The position numbers and the translations under genes are program-made. The notes under the pieces were generated by a model. It saw only the letters and a list, made by a program, of their open reading frames with translations, had not been told where the DNA came from and made no database searches. 64,000 bases of DNA, taken from Arion vulgaris (lineage: Eukaryota; Mollusca; Gastropoda; Stylommatophora; Arionidae). The stretch covers positions 77,055,865 to 77,119,864 of the forward strand of contig CM036753.1 in assembly GCA_020796225.1 (NCBI GenBank). Direction: 5' to 3'. Positions 34,079 through 44,965 of this stretch are shown piece by piece (the first letter of the stretch is position 1; the number at the start of each line of letters is the position of its first letter).

Positions 34079-35929
34079 TGGTGCATTATGTTGTCTTCCT
34101 CTTGTATCGACACAAGGCATGTATGTTTATATAGCAGCCATGTTAATATGACCAGTCAGTAGACGGTAGTCACGTATTTCTTTTTTTACTTTCTAGGTAG
34201 CCAGAGTTTGCCAGGACATGGAAGTGCTCTAGTAAGACCAAACAGCTTCACTCTGTGTGACATGATTTTAAAACTGCAAATGGTTTATTTGTACGATTGT
34301 CGTGCCCAGTATCTCGGTCACTTGCACGGCTTCTGTGCCGGGTTAAAGATCTCTAAACTTCAGACAAGAGACTCGTGTAGCTACATCCACCGAGATTCTG
34401 TTTGTCTTGTGCGAACAGATCTCATACCATTCGCTACTATCTAATCGCATGATATCCTGCTTTCCTACCCTCTTTGTCAGACTACAGTGCAGCAATATGT
34501 TTCCAGATGAACCATGTTTAGATGGACTAGGGTATTGGTTCGTGCCAGCTCACCGACGCTGCCGTGTAACTGTATTTTATTGCGTCTGTGGTCCAAAATA
34601 AAGCATTTCAGTCAGTAATCGTTAGAGATTTGGTCGCTATTGAACACTTCATTTCAATGAGGGAACTATATAAAAGAAACTATACATAATGTGGACTGAC
34701 ATGTGATTGCTGGTATCTTATAACTTCTATAAATAAAACAGATATTATGTTACTACATAAAAACTATGTATATTATTTTTCCCCTTCGTTTTCTATAGTA
34801 TAACACTTTACAAATGGTTGTGTGTGATTTAGTTTAAGTACGTTGTTAGTTATATATTTACAACTATACTGCAGTAAGATTTCCACGCAAGATTTTTGTT
34901 ATGCTCATTTTTCAGTTCGGGTTCACCCTCGGTTTGTTGTTTTTTAATAGTACATTTGGTTTAAACTATATTTACTTTTTTTTTTTTAAATATATCTAAC
35001 ATTTTTAAGGTGAAGTCTAATACTCTTATTTAGATTTTTAACTCGTGCGATCTGCAATATTCGTGTTTATGTATATTTCCTACAGAACTAGCTGCTTGAC
35101 GACTAGCAGACATAAAAACAAATCATGATTGAAACGATATGGCACATTATTCTTTACACGGTTCATAAAATAATATGTAAGGAGCGGATATATATATATA
35201 ACAGAAATAGAAGGGAAAAGTTTGTAAACATGACTACATAGTTCATTAAAAAGTGCATGGAACAGATATTCATTCAACAGATTAAAAGTAACTAAAGCTA
35301 CATGAGCCATTAAAAAACACACCCTGTCTACTACTATATTCATGTTATATGTATTAGATGCATACATGATATCAATCAAAGTCCACAATTCTGCACGACT
35401 CTGTAGTTGTAGGTGTGTATAGTTAGCAAACATTCAAATGTGCTATTTCATTCAATATCTGAATGCGTAGATACGCTTGAATGGTAAGCATTCATATCTA
35501 GTAGTAGTTGATTTCTATCAAACACGATGGGGGAAGATCGTTCATGTGTTTGGTAGCACGCGGTGATAATAAACTCGGACAAGAATCTATATGTAAACGT
35601 GCTAGCAGCATGTTCCTCAGGGCAGATGTTTATAATGTGCTTGAGCGTACTGGGATATGAGATAGCGGCACCGGGTGGAGAGAGGTCGATTAAATGTGTT
35701 GAACTGGTGAAACAACGTGTGAATCACGTGGTTGAAAGAATGAGGACGGAGAAAAAAAGGAAGCGAGTTCTCGCTCCCAGTGGAACAATCCAATCAGTAA
35801 ACAAAGAGAATCCCGTCACTACTAATGATTGTTTTCCGTGCATGCACTTTCCACAGCGCAGATACACACTTGTCATAATTACAGCCGCGCACAATAACAA
35901 TTACAACTAGATACGATGGATGGCTAATA

Positions 35930-36941
35930 ATAATAGCCGTCCATCGCAAGCGATGATGACAACAGTCTCAGACGTGTGCTGCTGCACCTCTGGTGTGTGC
36001 GGAGGTGACTGTAGAGTCTAATCCTAGAACACAATTTCCTACCACAGATGGGGCATACATGATCAAGGTTAGAAATGTGCGTGTTTTGTGTTCTGTCTTT
36101 TCGCACAGCTCGTTTTCTCTGTGCCTCAACGGCACGATGATTCTCAGCTATGCGGTTTCTTCTTGTGTTGTTACAGCGCCACATCTGGCGATCTTGCATA
36201 AGGGATACCCAGCACGTGGTGTCTATATCGAAGCATTTCAGAGACACTTTAAGATTGTCTTTGAAGCGGTTTTTTTTTCTGTCCACCAGCAGCACGTCTG
36301 CCCCCTTCAAGTTCGCCACACATCAACATCAACAAGCCAGTGATGCGTTTATCAGGAATCCGAGTAACGTGACCGGCCCATCATACTTGAGCCTTCTGCA
36401 ACAGGGATTTTTGTTCTTGTGAGAACTTCGGTATCTGGAATATTGTCCTGTCTGCGTATTTTTAGTATTCTGCATAGACAGTTTGTGTGGAAGTGGTTTA
36501 GTTTTCTTGCATGTCTTGTTATACACTGTCCATGTCTCGCTTGCGTACAGCAGCGTGGTTATCACTATGGCCTGGTAAACTTTCAGCTTTGTCGCTACGC
36601 TTATACCCTTCCGCTCCCACACAGTGACACGTAGCCTTCCAAACGCAGCACTGGCTTTGGAAATCCAATTGTTGACCTCAGAGTCTATGTTTGCCGATCT
36701 GGATAGGAGGCTGCCAAGATAGGCAAAGTTGTCCGCTGGCAGGAGACGCTGGTGTTTGATATTCATGACTGGATCGTAGTACTGCTCTCTAGGGGCGGGC
36801 TGGAACATGACCTCTGTTTTCTTGGTGTTAATGGTAAGGTCAAACATATCACAGACCATTGAGAACTTGTCCATGTTAAGTCTGCATTTATTCCTCAGAG
36901 TTGGTAGCGAGGGCGCAGTCATCAACAAACAACTGATTATA
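35930..36941 (-). pseudogene. LINE fragment: RT motif through C-terminal zinc finger
   Basis: Minus strand, starting at 36941 with QLFVDDCALATNSEE. FVDD is the reverse-transcriptase catalytic box (the first Asp pair of motif C). Thumb sequences follow: LTINTKKTEVMFQPAP, YLGSLLSRSANID, KASAAFGRLRVTVW, TTLLYASETWTVY. Then comes GHVTRIPDKRITG, the KKRFKDNLK...CFDID segment, WRCNNTRR, and a C2H2 finger CPICGRKLCSRIRLYSHLRT. It ends in SSLAMDGYYY and a TAATAATA-like tail. Frame slips near 36890, 36450 and 36325 make it nonfunctional. It is 5'-truncated exactly where the MITE at 36942 begins. Confidence 0.9.
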
Positions 36942-37199
36942 CAGGGTGTTCAACTTAAAAGCAGCCCCAGTGATAAATATAAATTTGCCAGGTACGCATT
37001 GCATCTCGTCTATTTACTATTTAAACCGATTCTGACTAGCTCGCCCTACGTCACATTTGTTCATCGCCACTTCCCGCACTACAATTACACACCATCACTC
37101 AACCTTGACCTATACTACGTCATAACTGAACCTTCTCATTTCCATACATATATGCTAGATTAGCTCCATTCACAGGCTGCTTTTAAGTTGAACACCCTG
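36942..37199. mobile_element. 258-bp MITE with perfect 25-bp terminal inverted repeats, TA target
   Basis: The left end CAGGGTGTTCAACTTAAAAG (and CAGCC) is the exact reverse complement of the right end ending in GTTGAACACCCTG. TA flanks both sides (36940-36941 and 37200-37201). This is a Tc1/mariner-type nonautonomous element. Perfect ends suggest recent activity. It abuts the truncated LINE on one side and a (TA)n tract on the other. There is no transposase. The 118-codon frame crossing it is accidental. Confidence 0.85.
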
Positions 37200-37422
37200 T
37201 ATATATATATATATATATATGTAATTTATGTAAACTATTGTCAATTATCTTTAATTTTACTGAAGCCTTTCATGTTTGTCCGAATCTGGTTTAAAATGGA
37301 ATGAGGGGTTATTGAGAAGTTGAGGAGAGAGAATATTGTATCTAACATATGTAGTATGCTTTCTGTTTGTAATATTAGTTTGTATGCCATCAGAACACAC
37401 ATATATCATTTTAATTATCGTT

Positions 37423-37660
37423 CGTGTGTTGCCGGGGTCAGCAAGGGGAACCAAAAATAGTAACACTGCGACCTACAAGGCATGTTGTAAGAGACGGCTA
37501 CGATTGGGGTCTACGGATGCTACCAAGTAAATAAAAAGCGTCGTAAAAATCGAATGTGCTGGCCAACTTATGGGCATATAACTGTTACAACGTATAATCG
37601 CTCTTAGATGACAAAGAGCGGTTTAACAAGTAGTGGATAGGGCAACGTATGAAGAAGAAA
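37423..37660 (+). mobile_element. SINE-B, copy 3
   Basis: GTGTGTTGCCGGGGTCAGCA start, GGCATGTTGTAAGAGACGGC (box with changes), AAATCGAATGTGCTGGCCAA, CATATAACTGTTACAACGTA, GTTTAACAAGTAGTGGATAG, and a GAAGAAGAAAC tail. Confidence 0.75.
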
Positions 37661-38689
37661 CAGATGTTTTAATATAGATGCTACTAATAACTACAGGACA
37701 AAGCAAATAAATAAGAGCATTACATTCAAGATCCAGCAGACCAACATGCGTTTAACCGCTGACTCGGTATTCAATGTATAGATTTGATAAATACCAAATT
37801 ATTGAAGAGAAAAAGACAGAAATCAATACAACAGAAGGTTGAAGCTTGTGATGCCCTTGGTGATTAGGGCAGCAACAAAAACACACAACTCTTCTCTTTT
37901 CAGTCCTCTGTATTGGGTGAAAACCAGCTATGATTTATTTATTTCAGTTTCTGTTCTACTGTTCTACTCATCTGCTTTTGGATCCTCCTCGCTTTTGTTT
38001 ACCTTGGTACTCGATTGTCCATCTCAGTGTAGTTTTCATGATAGAGGTAGTCCCAATGCGTAACGCACATCTGATAATCATATTATCTTGCTGACACTGT
38101 GTAAGTAGTTCTTGGTTGGAGATAGTGCTTGGACAGAAAATTAGTAAGATCTTTCGCAGAAAAGCTGTGTATGGATGGAGGAAAATTTGGAGATATTTGG
38201 TTATTCTCCACCATTCTGATACTGAGAGTAACATTGATAAACACAGCTGCAGTATAAATATATATTCATCTTGACCCTGAAGCTGTATTGGGCTGATTTC
38301 AAAGATACGCCACATATCGTCTCTCAACTGGTTAGGAATACAGTTTATGTGTTTCAAACGTATTTTGACCTCTGAAATTTGCTGACTGTACTTATGTCAA
38401 TATTGTCAACAGGTAATGCATTCAGCGTAGTTGTCGAAGTAGTGTGAAAGTTTGGTTTTGCAAGGTCAAGTAAACACGACGTAGCGCAATCTCGAACTGG
38501 CTAGATTTGAGACAATAAGTCATAATATATTATTTGAGTTTCTAGACATGTAGACAACAGAAATCTCTCCTAAAGAAAATAACTAATCAACAGAACAGCA
38601 TAGTGCAAACATGGATCTGGGTAAAGTATGTTGATTATTGCTTACTTGGGTGACGTACATGCGTTCTTGGTGTAAAGAATATAAAGGGA

Positions 38690-38946
38690 TTTTAAAATCG
38701 AAGGACTGACTTTATTGCACCCGGTTTTAACCCCATATGGCTCGGTCCCTCTCCGCAAAAATGGCACGCCATATACCGAGTATTGCATAAAGCACGAACT
38801 CCGTAGCTCCGGCAACAATCCTAGGGTCTCTGAAAAAATGCACTCGTGAACAGAATGGCGCGGTCCGGATTCGAACCCCCGCCCTCCGACTCGCAAGGCC
38901 ATAGCCACAAAGACCCCAGGGTGAAGAACATGCGTCCTGGCAGTAA
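38690..38946 (-). mobile_element. tRNA-headed SINE, best-preserved copy
   Basis: The minus strand begins with a tRNA-like head: TTTGTGGCTATGGCCTTGCG (A-box region), GAGTCGGAGGGCGGG, then GGGTTCGAATCCGGACC, a canonical B box. The body follows: CACGAGTGCATTTTTTCAGA, AGGATTGTTGCCGGAGCTAC, GCAATACTCGG, GGCGTGCCATTTTTGCGG, GAGCCATATGGGGTTAAAAC, and a TTTTAAAATCCC end. Other copies are at 9705 (+) and about 265 (-). The head is not a functional tRNA (its acceptor stem does not close). Confidence 0.8.
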
Positions 38947-38989
38947 AAACCATGGCCAGTTTGAAGTAGACTTTATAACATAAAGAAAA

Positions 38990-39800
38990 AAACATGTACG
39001 TTAGACTCTTAGTAACATAAGAAAGAAACTTTAAACGTTAGACTTAAACTAAAGAAGAAACTTTGAACGTTAGACTCTTAGCAACATAAAGAAAAGAAAC
39101 TTTAAACGTTAGACTCTTAGTAACATAAAGAAAACTTAAACCTTAGACTCTAGTAACATAAAGAAAGAAACTTTAAACGTTAGACTCTTAGCAACATAAA
39201 GAAAAGAAACTTTAAACGTTAGACTCTTAGTAACATAAAGAAAAGAAACTTTAAACGTTAGACTCTTAGTAACATAAAGAAAAGAAACTATGTACGTTAG
39301 ACTCTTAGTAACATAAAGAAAAGAAACTTTAAACGTTAGACTCTTAGTAACATAAAGAAAAGAAACTTTAAACGTTAGACTCTTAGTAACATAAAGAAAA
39401 GAAACTATGTACGTTAGACTCTTAGTAACATAAAGAAAAGAAACTTTAAACGTTAGACTCTTAGTAACATAAAGAAAAGAAACTTTAAACGTTAGACTCT
39501 TAGTAACATAAAGAAAAGAAACTTTGAATGTTAGACTCTTAGTAACATAAAAGAAACTTGAATGTTGACTCTTAGTAACATAAAGAAAGAAACTTTGAAT
39601 GTTAGACTCTTAGTAACATCAAGAAAAGAAACTTTGAATGTTAGACTCTTAGTAACATCAAGAAAAGAAACTTTGAATGTTAGACTCTTAGTAACATTAA
39701 GAAAAGAAACTATGTACGTTAGACTGTTAGTAACATCAAGAAAAGAAACTATGTACGTTAGACTCTTAGTAACATCAAGAAAAGAAACTATGTACATACA
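38990..39800 (+). repeat. ~39-40-bp minisatellite, about 20 units
   Basis: The unit is gaaactttaaacgttagac, then tcttagtaacataaagaaaa. Two interspersed variants replace aaacg by gaatg or tgtacg. Variants cluster in the right third (tttgaatg then tatgtacg), which shows blockwise expansion. Open frames across it are repeat artefacts. Confidence 0.95.
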
Positions 39801-39856
39801 CACTTGATACTCATGTTCTAAAAGAATATACAAAACATAAAGCATGTGGTATCACT

Positions 39857-40108
39857 CGTGTGGTGCCGGGGCTTGCAAGGGGAGCAAAGAATAATACCAC
39901 TGCAACCTACAAGGCATGTCGCAAGAGGCGACTGATGCAGGACCTAGGAAAGCTACCTAGTAAATAAAAAGCATCGCAGAAATCGGATGTGCTGGCCTAC
40001 TTGTAGGCGTATAACTGGCACAACATACAATCACTCTTAGGCTCAGCTCACATACAAATCACACAGAGTGGTTAACAAGTGGTCGATATGGAGTGTTCAA
40101 AGAAGAAG
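39857..40108 (+). mobile_element. SINE-B, copy 4
   Basis: CGTGTGGTGCCGGGGCTTGC start, GGCATGTCGCAAGAGGCGAC, GCAGAAATCGGATGTGCTGG, CTACTTGTAGGCGTATAACT, GTGGTTAACAAGTGGTCGAT, and an AAAGAAGAAGC tail. It sits directly beside the minisatellite. Confidence 0.8.
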
Positions 40109-40194
40109 CATGTGGTATGTTCTGTATAACAATCATTTGAACGTGTACATTTTTTATCATGAAATACAAGGCCGCTATAAAACTACACCATGAG

Positions 40195-40650
40195 GCCATT
40201 ACCTTGTAGGTGGTGGGGGCGCTTGTACCTCAGGGACCCGGAGAGCTATGCCGGCAGGGTTATCCAAGTCGGAAGGTCGAATGAGAGAGGGCAGACTAAA
40301 TGTGGTCTCCTGGTCCTCCAGGTTGGGGGTTGTGCGATGGGCTAACTACCCATCCATTTAAAAAAACAGTAGTTACAGAAACCAAAAACAAATTGTTCAA
40401 GACCCGCAAGGAAGCTGATGTGCTGACGACCCTTTTCGGCCGCAGACAACAAAGATAGAAGCACCCAGGTTGATTACACAGAAGAAGTCCACCCTTGTAG
40501 GAGGTCTTACTGAGGAGCTGAAGAGTGCTCAATTGACCTGGGAGACCATAAAAATAACAGCCAGAGACCGAGAAGAGTGGCGAACAACTGTTGAGGCCCT
40601 ATGCTCCACGAGGAGCGGAGAGGATTAATGATGATGATGATGATAAAACT
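40195..40650 (+). pseudogene. LINE 3' end with (ATG)n tail
   Basis: The last plus frame (about 40480-40625) reads TEELKSAQLTWETIKITARD, then REEWRTTVEALCSTRSGED and a stop, followed by (ATG)n. This is a typical RTE-like C terminus and tail. Upstream (40195-40470) is noncoding sequence containing a GGACCCGGAGAGC block. Confidence 0.65.
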
Positions 40651-40814
40651 ACACATATGTAATTATCCGTGCAATATCTGCACAGCCACATCTCACGTTC
40701 GATGATATATCAAAGGAAGTGCCGAAATAATAGCACAAACATGTCATTACACTCGAGACCACTAAAAATATTCGATTACGAGTTCTATTTATTATCATTA
40801 CAATTTACATTTTC

Positions 40815-40842
40815 TGTATAAATATATATATATATATATCAG
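40815..40842 (+). repeat. (TA)n microsatellite
   Basis: A short TA tract just 3' (in plus sense) of AT-rich unique sequence. Confidence 0.85.
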
Positions 40843-41046
40843 CGTTCAATAATACATACTTTTAACATATTAACAAGATCCGTATCTAATATTCCATCTG
40901 TTTCTCATATACCATATGTTGTACTTACATAAATATTTGTCCAAATATGACCAAATAAAACACCATACAATCGATGTGAAAAGTGTTCAACGTTAGTTAC
41001 GCACTAGCACTAGCAACTAACACATAACAAGGGAAAGTGCACTTAC

Positions 41047-41131
41047 CACCATCACCAATCAAATGCATCTGAATGAGGGCGGGATCTTCATTGTGCTCCT
41101 CCAACACGGTATCGTCGGTCAATGTCAAGCT
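41047..41131 (-). CDS. JMJD1C: JMJD1C/KDM3-like demethylase, TDDTVLEEHNEDP exon
   Basis: Acceptor ttattgcag ends at 41132; donor g|gtaagt at 41046. It is 85 bp. It starts in phase 0, directly continuing exon 61830-61624 (NHGTK|SLTLTDD), and leaves one base for the RRRP exon. It reads SLTLTDDTVLEEHNEDPALI followed by QMHLIGDG. The segment corresponds to the (N/D)D-VLE--N-DP-(M/L)(V/I)QM block of vertebrate JMJD1C, the second half of the N-terminal domain, which is preserved with no indels. Confidence comes from similarity, both splice sites and phase. Confidence 0.9.
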
Positions 41132-41401
41132 CTGCAATAACAAGGACACAAGATTTGTCATAAGAATGATTCATCATGACATGTAGTAGGAATTCGTTTA
41201 AGGAAGTAACCGCTATTAAACAATACTAAAACAAAACAGTCATAAAAACAAGTATCATTACACCTGGGCTATACTTGACACACCGAAATGTTCATTGTTA
41301 ATTACAAGGACAAGTCAGTCAATACGTGACAATGGATATTATAAAACGAAATATTATAGCAATTAGTTGTATTATTACACTTATATTTGTCTTTTATTTC
41401 T

Positions 41402-41478
41402 TAACATAAACATCATCAATATGTGTTAGTTTACAGTTACTATAAACAGCATCAATATGTGTTAGTTTACAGTTACTA
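41402..41478 (+). repeat. Two-copy ~36-bp duplication
   Basis: catcatcaatatgtgttagt followed by ttacagttacta occurs twice in succession. Confidence 0.8.
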
Positions 41479-41544
41479 CGCTTACAGTTCCATATTATTA
41501 CACTGACATTTTCGTCTATCTATTCTTTACTCTAATCCGTTTAC

Positions 41545-42058
41545 TGGGGCCGTTGTTGTATCGGACTCAGTCGATGCTTCACAAGATGGAAAAGGGCAGG
41601 TTTTTGTATGAGTGGATGTCGTCTATAGAGAAGTTCTAATTGGATCTACTGTCCTGGACATGCGGGTGTATGCAGTAATGAGACAGCGGACAGGCTTACA
41701 TCAACAGTATCGATTGTTGGGGCATTGAGATAGATAAGGGGTATGTTCTTCGGTCTCTTCCTGTTGTTGAAGACTGCCTGTTGGATGAAGAAACTAAAAT
41801 AGATGTTGAATCAACCCCTCATGGTTTAGACGAGCATACGAAACCGAACGCAAAGAAGAAGAAGAATATTATCCACCGATTTAAGCAGTTTAGAGTTACC
41901 CGTTGTACAAGTAAAACTAGATGCCTGAGGGACAGAGTGAGGAGTGTGTTTAACCAGCGAGCAACTGAAACCATCAGTATGCATGCATACTCTTCGATAC
42001 TTGTTGGGGGAGACAGCACATATGGATCTGCCCGAAGTGCAATGACGTCAGTTGAGTA
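41545..42058 (+). pseudogene. LINE fragment: RNase H and C-terminal region
   Basis: The plus frame near 41645 reads WIYCPGHAGVCSNETADRL, matching the W-(W/Y)-PGH-G--GNE-AD-LA signature of the RNase H domain in non-LTR retrotransposons. A stop and slip follow. Then a 92-codon open tail (41781-42058) reads DEETKIDVESTPHGLDEHTK, FRVTRCTSKTRCLRDRV and ends at a stop. It contains no reverse-transcriptase palm sequence, so the copy is truncated. Confidence 0.7.
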
Positions 42059-42179
42059 ACCAATAACAGTGACATTTTCCTTTATTTCTCAACAACATAG
42101 ATGAAATTAGTGGCAGTAACAAGGAGAGATAAGATAAAAGACGAGACTTACAAACTTAGACAAACAGGTTTTAGGTAGT

Positions 42180-42305
42180 AACAACACCAGTGTTATAGAG
42201 TATATTAACACAGTTTATAGACATATTAACACCAGTGTTATAGAGTATATTAACAACACCAGTGTTATAGAGCATATTAACACCAGTGTTATAGAGCATA
42301 TTAAG
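42180..42305 (+). repeat. ~24-30-bp tandem repeat, 4 units
   Basis: The unit is caccagtgttatagagtata followed by ttaa. Each unit contains the palindrome AACACCAGTGTT. Confidence 0.9.
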
Positions 42306-42500
42306 ATACAACAAACCAAATGGTTCGGCCATGTAAAACGATTACCATCCAACAGTACCACCACAACGAGCGTTACTATTTAGATACAATAGTTTCAAGG
42401 CCAAAGGTTGCCAACACAAACAATGGACTTCAGAAATATCCGAGTCGGTAGGTAAAACTATACACGAGGTGCACTCAAGAGCACTTACCATAACTCTTGG
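42305..42500 (+). pseudogene. LINE tail scrap
   Basis: The plus frame begins QQTKWFGHVKRLPSNSTTT, the WFGHV-R box of RT C-terminal tails, and then decays through stops. Confidence 0.5.
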
Positions 42501-42779
42501 CATGCCACCGACGTTGAAAGGCACAACATGATTAGAGTAAAGAAGAGGGAGACCAAGAGTCAAGGAGAACAAGGAGACCAACAACTGTTTACAGCAACCA
42601 TAAAGCTCTATGATCACATTAATGTTGCTTTCATTTTTCCAAGATTATTTCCATTTATGATATAGAAGTAATATATAATTGATATAAATTATAATATATA
42701 TGTAATATACAGTTTATATATAATAAAGTGCAATATATAATTTATATAGTGTTAAGGATGTATCGCCTGACTGTGATAT

Positions 42780-42935
42780 CTAGAAAATAGGAATATAGCC
42801 TCCATTCCGATTTTTTTTCTGTATCATGTGTTTGAAAAAGGCCTTCTGGTCGAAACGTCGCTTATCTTGTTTCTGCACTTTATAAAACGTTGTTTTTAAG
42901 TGTTTCGCCTTTGTTACATAGTTTTACTGCAATCT
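42780..42935 (+). repeat. Relative of the fold-back element: hammerhead-like box plus ATAGTTTTACTGCA end
   Basis: TTTGAAAAAGGCC, a four-base loop and GGTCGAAACGTCG lie at 42831-42861. They are followed about 55 bp later by CATAGTTTTACTGCAATCT. The same two words occur in the same order on the minus strand of the element at 6135-6518. Confidence 0.55.
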
Positions 42936-43276
42936 TCCCTTAGATCACCGACATATAATTTATAGTCATGGAAGAGAGTACAATTAAAAGCAGTTTCATC
43001 ATTGTTCCTTGTCTTAATTGAAGTATCTATTTATACTATACTTTTTGCACAACTTGGTGATTGTCTATTATTTTAGTGTGGGAGGGAGCATTCAATTATC
43101 GTTTAGGTGGGACATGACCAAAAGGTTGGAAACACTGGTCAAAAATTATATAAATATATATATTAAAAAATCGCAAAAATTATGGTCAGGAAGTTGTTCA
43201 ATTTTTTTGTGTTAAGCGAGCCGTATGTTGTCTGTTGGAACTATCATGATGAAACAGTATCTACTAGTCGATATGT

Positions 43277-43397
43277 TTTGTTTGTATGTTATAGGCAATC
43301 CTTTCGACCTAAGTACGAACCATGTTTTGGTTATATCAGAGCGTGTAGGCTAACAAACATGAAAAATAAGTATTAACTCCTTTCTGAGAATCCAAGT
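43277..43397 (+). mobile_element. SINE-like element R3, 5'-shortened copy
   Basis: Contains TTTGTATGTTATAGGCAATC, GGTTATATCAGAGCGTGTAG, AACAAACATGAAAAATAAG and TTAACTCCTTTCTGAGAATC. The GCCGAGGCACG block is missing. Confidence 0.65.
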
Positions 43398-44732
43398 TAA
43401 ATCTTGTCCATATGTTTATAGATTTTCCCCTGATATATTTCCCAAGCACTAACACAACTTCACAGTAAGATGCGGTCAATGAAATAAAACACTAAGGATA
43501 GCGTAGCGTTCTTGGATGATCGAGTAACCTTTCAACAATAACTTGGTGAAAAGTGACGAACGATGTTGTTGCATTGAATTGAGCTTTTTTGTCAGGATGG
43601 TAGTGGATGTAGCCATTATTCATTCCGACTAACAATACTGTTTAGCATGTCTCCTCTCCTCCTCCCCCGCCTCAGAAACGCTACTGTCACAGTCTGAACA
43701 CGACCGACCACCAAGTCGGTATTATTAGCAACATTTGAAAGCATTTATCGATCCAGTTGTGTACTGCTTAACGAGACAAACACACACGTCTTACGGTAAA
43801 TATCTTCTTACGTCTTGCTTTTGTTGTTCGCTCTAATATAACCAATTATAAACATATATTGGATACTTGTATGATTGGGGTGAATACGTTGTGCTATATT
43901 TACAGCATGGCAGAGATATCTGTGCTTTTCGATCAAACATATGATTTTTGGTATGCCCTTTTTTTCTGGATCGCTATCCCTGTTTTGTATATTATTTGTA
44001 TACTTTCTACACATCTCGCATATTTCTTGAGCAGCATCTACTCTTATTTTTGATCTCTTAACTGTCAGTGAATTTTTCACGTACATACAAGGCATCGCTG
44101 TTTTTCGCCATTCTCCATTAGGACTAGACATCATTCTATTCTGAGGTTAGAGATATATGTTACTTTGAGAGACACTGGTATGGAGTACCAACGTCTAACC
44201 TCAAACAATGGGACCACCATCACATTTTTTATGAAAACTCTTTGTACGAGTCATGCCCCCACTATTCTTCTCTCGTACACGCCTCGAGCATTGTCGTCAT
44301 TTTGCTGTTTGTGCAGCGCACGTGATACAAAACCGTATGCTAACAGAACTAATTATCAAGCTGGGTACTGCTGTCACTAAATGACATCTTTCGAAGCTGC
44401 TAACTACTATTTTCAGCTATCATCTCATACGTCTGTGACCTATTGACTTACTTGCCGCCGTACACGGTAGTTAGGTGTGGTAATTATAAAGCATAAACAT
44501 ATGTCAGTTTTACTATACACAATCGATCAATTGATTGATTGATAATACAGCTACACCATTGTGTAAATTAATTGAAAGAAACTGCGAATGAACCTGATTG
44601 TTATTATGACCCACACTAATCTGTACTCACATTAATACATAAAATAACATCCTCGACTTTAGAGCAGCGTTTTGATACGGGTTGACATGGAATCCACTAA
44701 TTTTGAACCATCTTCCCCCAAAGGCGTTGCCG

Positions 44733-44965
44733 CCCGTGTGGTGCCATGGCCCACAAGAGAGGCAAGGAATAGTACCACTGCTACCTACACGGGAGGCGAT
44801 TGATGTAGGACCTAGGGAAGCTATCTTAATAAATAAAAAGCATGGCAGAAATCGGATTTGTAGACCTGTAAGCGTATAACTGACACAACGTACAATCACT
44901 TTTAGGCTGATATCACATATAAATCACATAAAGTGGTTAACAAGTGCAGCGTTCCAAGAAGAAGA
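44733..44965 (+). mobile_element. SINE-B, copy 5
   Basis: CCGTGTGGTGCCATGGCCCA start, a shortened central box (ACACGGGAGGCGATTGATG), GGCAGAAATCGGATTTG, TAAGCGTATAACTGACACAA, GTGGTTAACAAGTG, and a GTTCCAAGAAGAAGAC tail. Confidence 0.75.

Larger units (their letters stand above)
27040..41046 (-). other. Intron of the JMJD1C-like gene, 14.0 kb
   Basis: Donor gtaagt at 41046-41041, acceptor AG at 27041-27040, phase 1. It carries several LINE fragments, an R4, an R5 pair, two MITEs, two SINE-B copies, a tRNA-SINE and a large minisatellite. In 28180-29910, 31510-33180, 34090-35920 and 37670-38680 I recognise nothing beyond AT-rich unique sequence. Confidence 0.75.

Noticed and set aside
36807..37163. 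118-codon plus-strand frame
   Set aside because: It spans the antisense of the LINE and the body of the MITE; chance.
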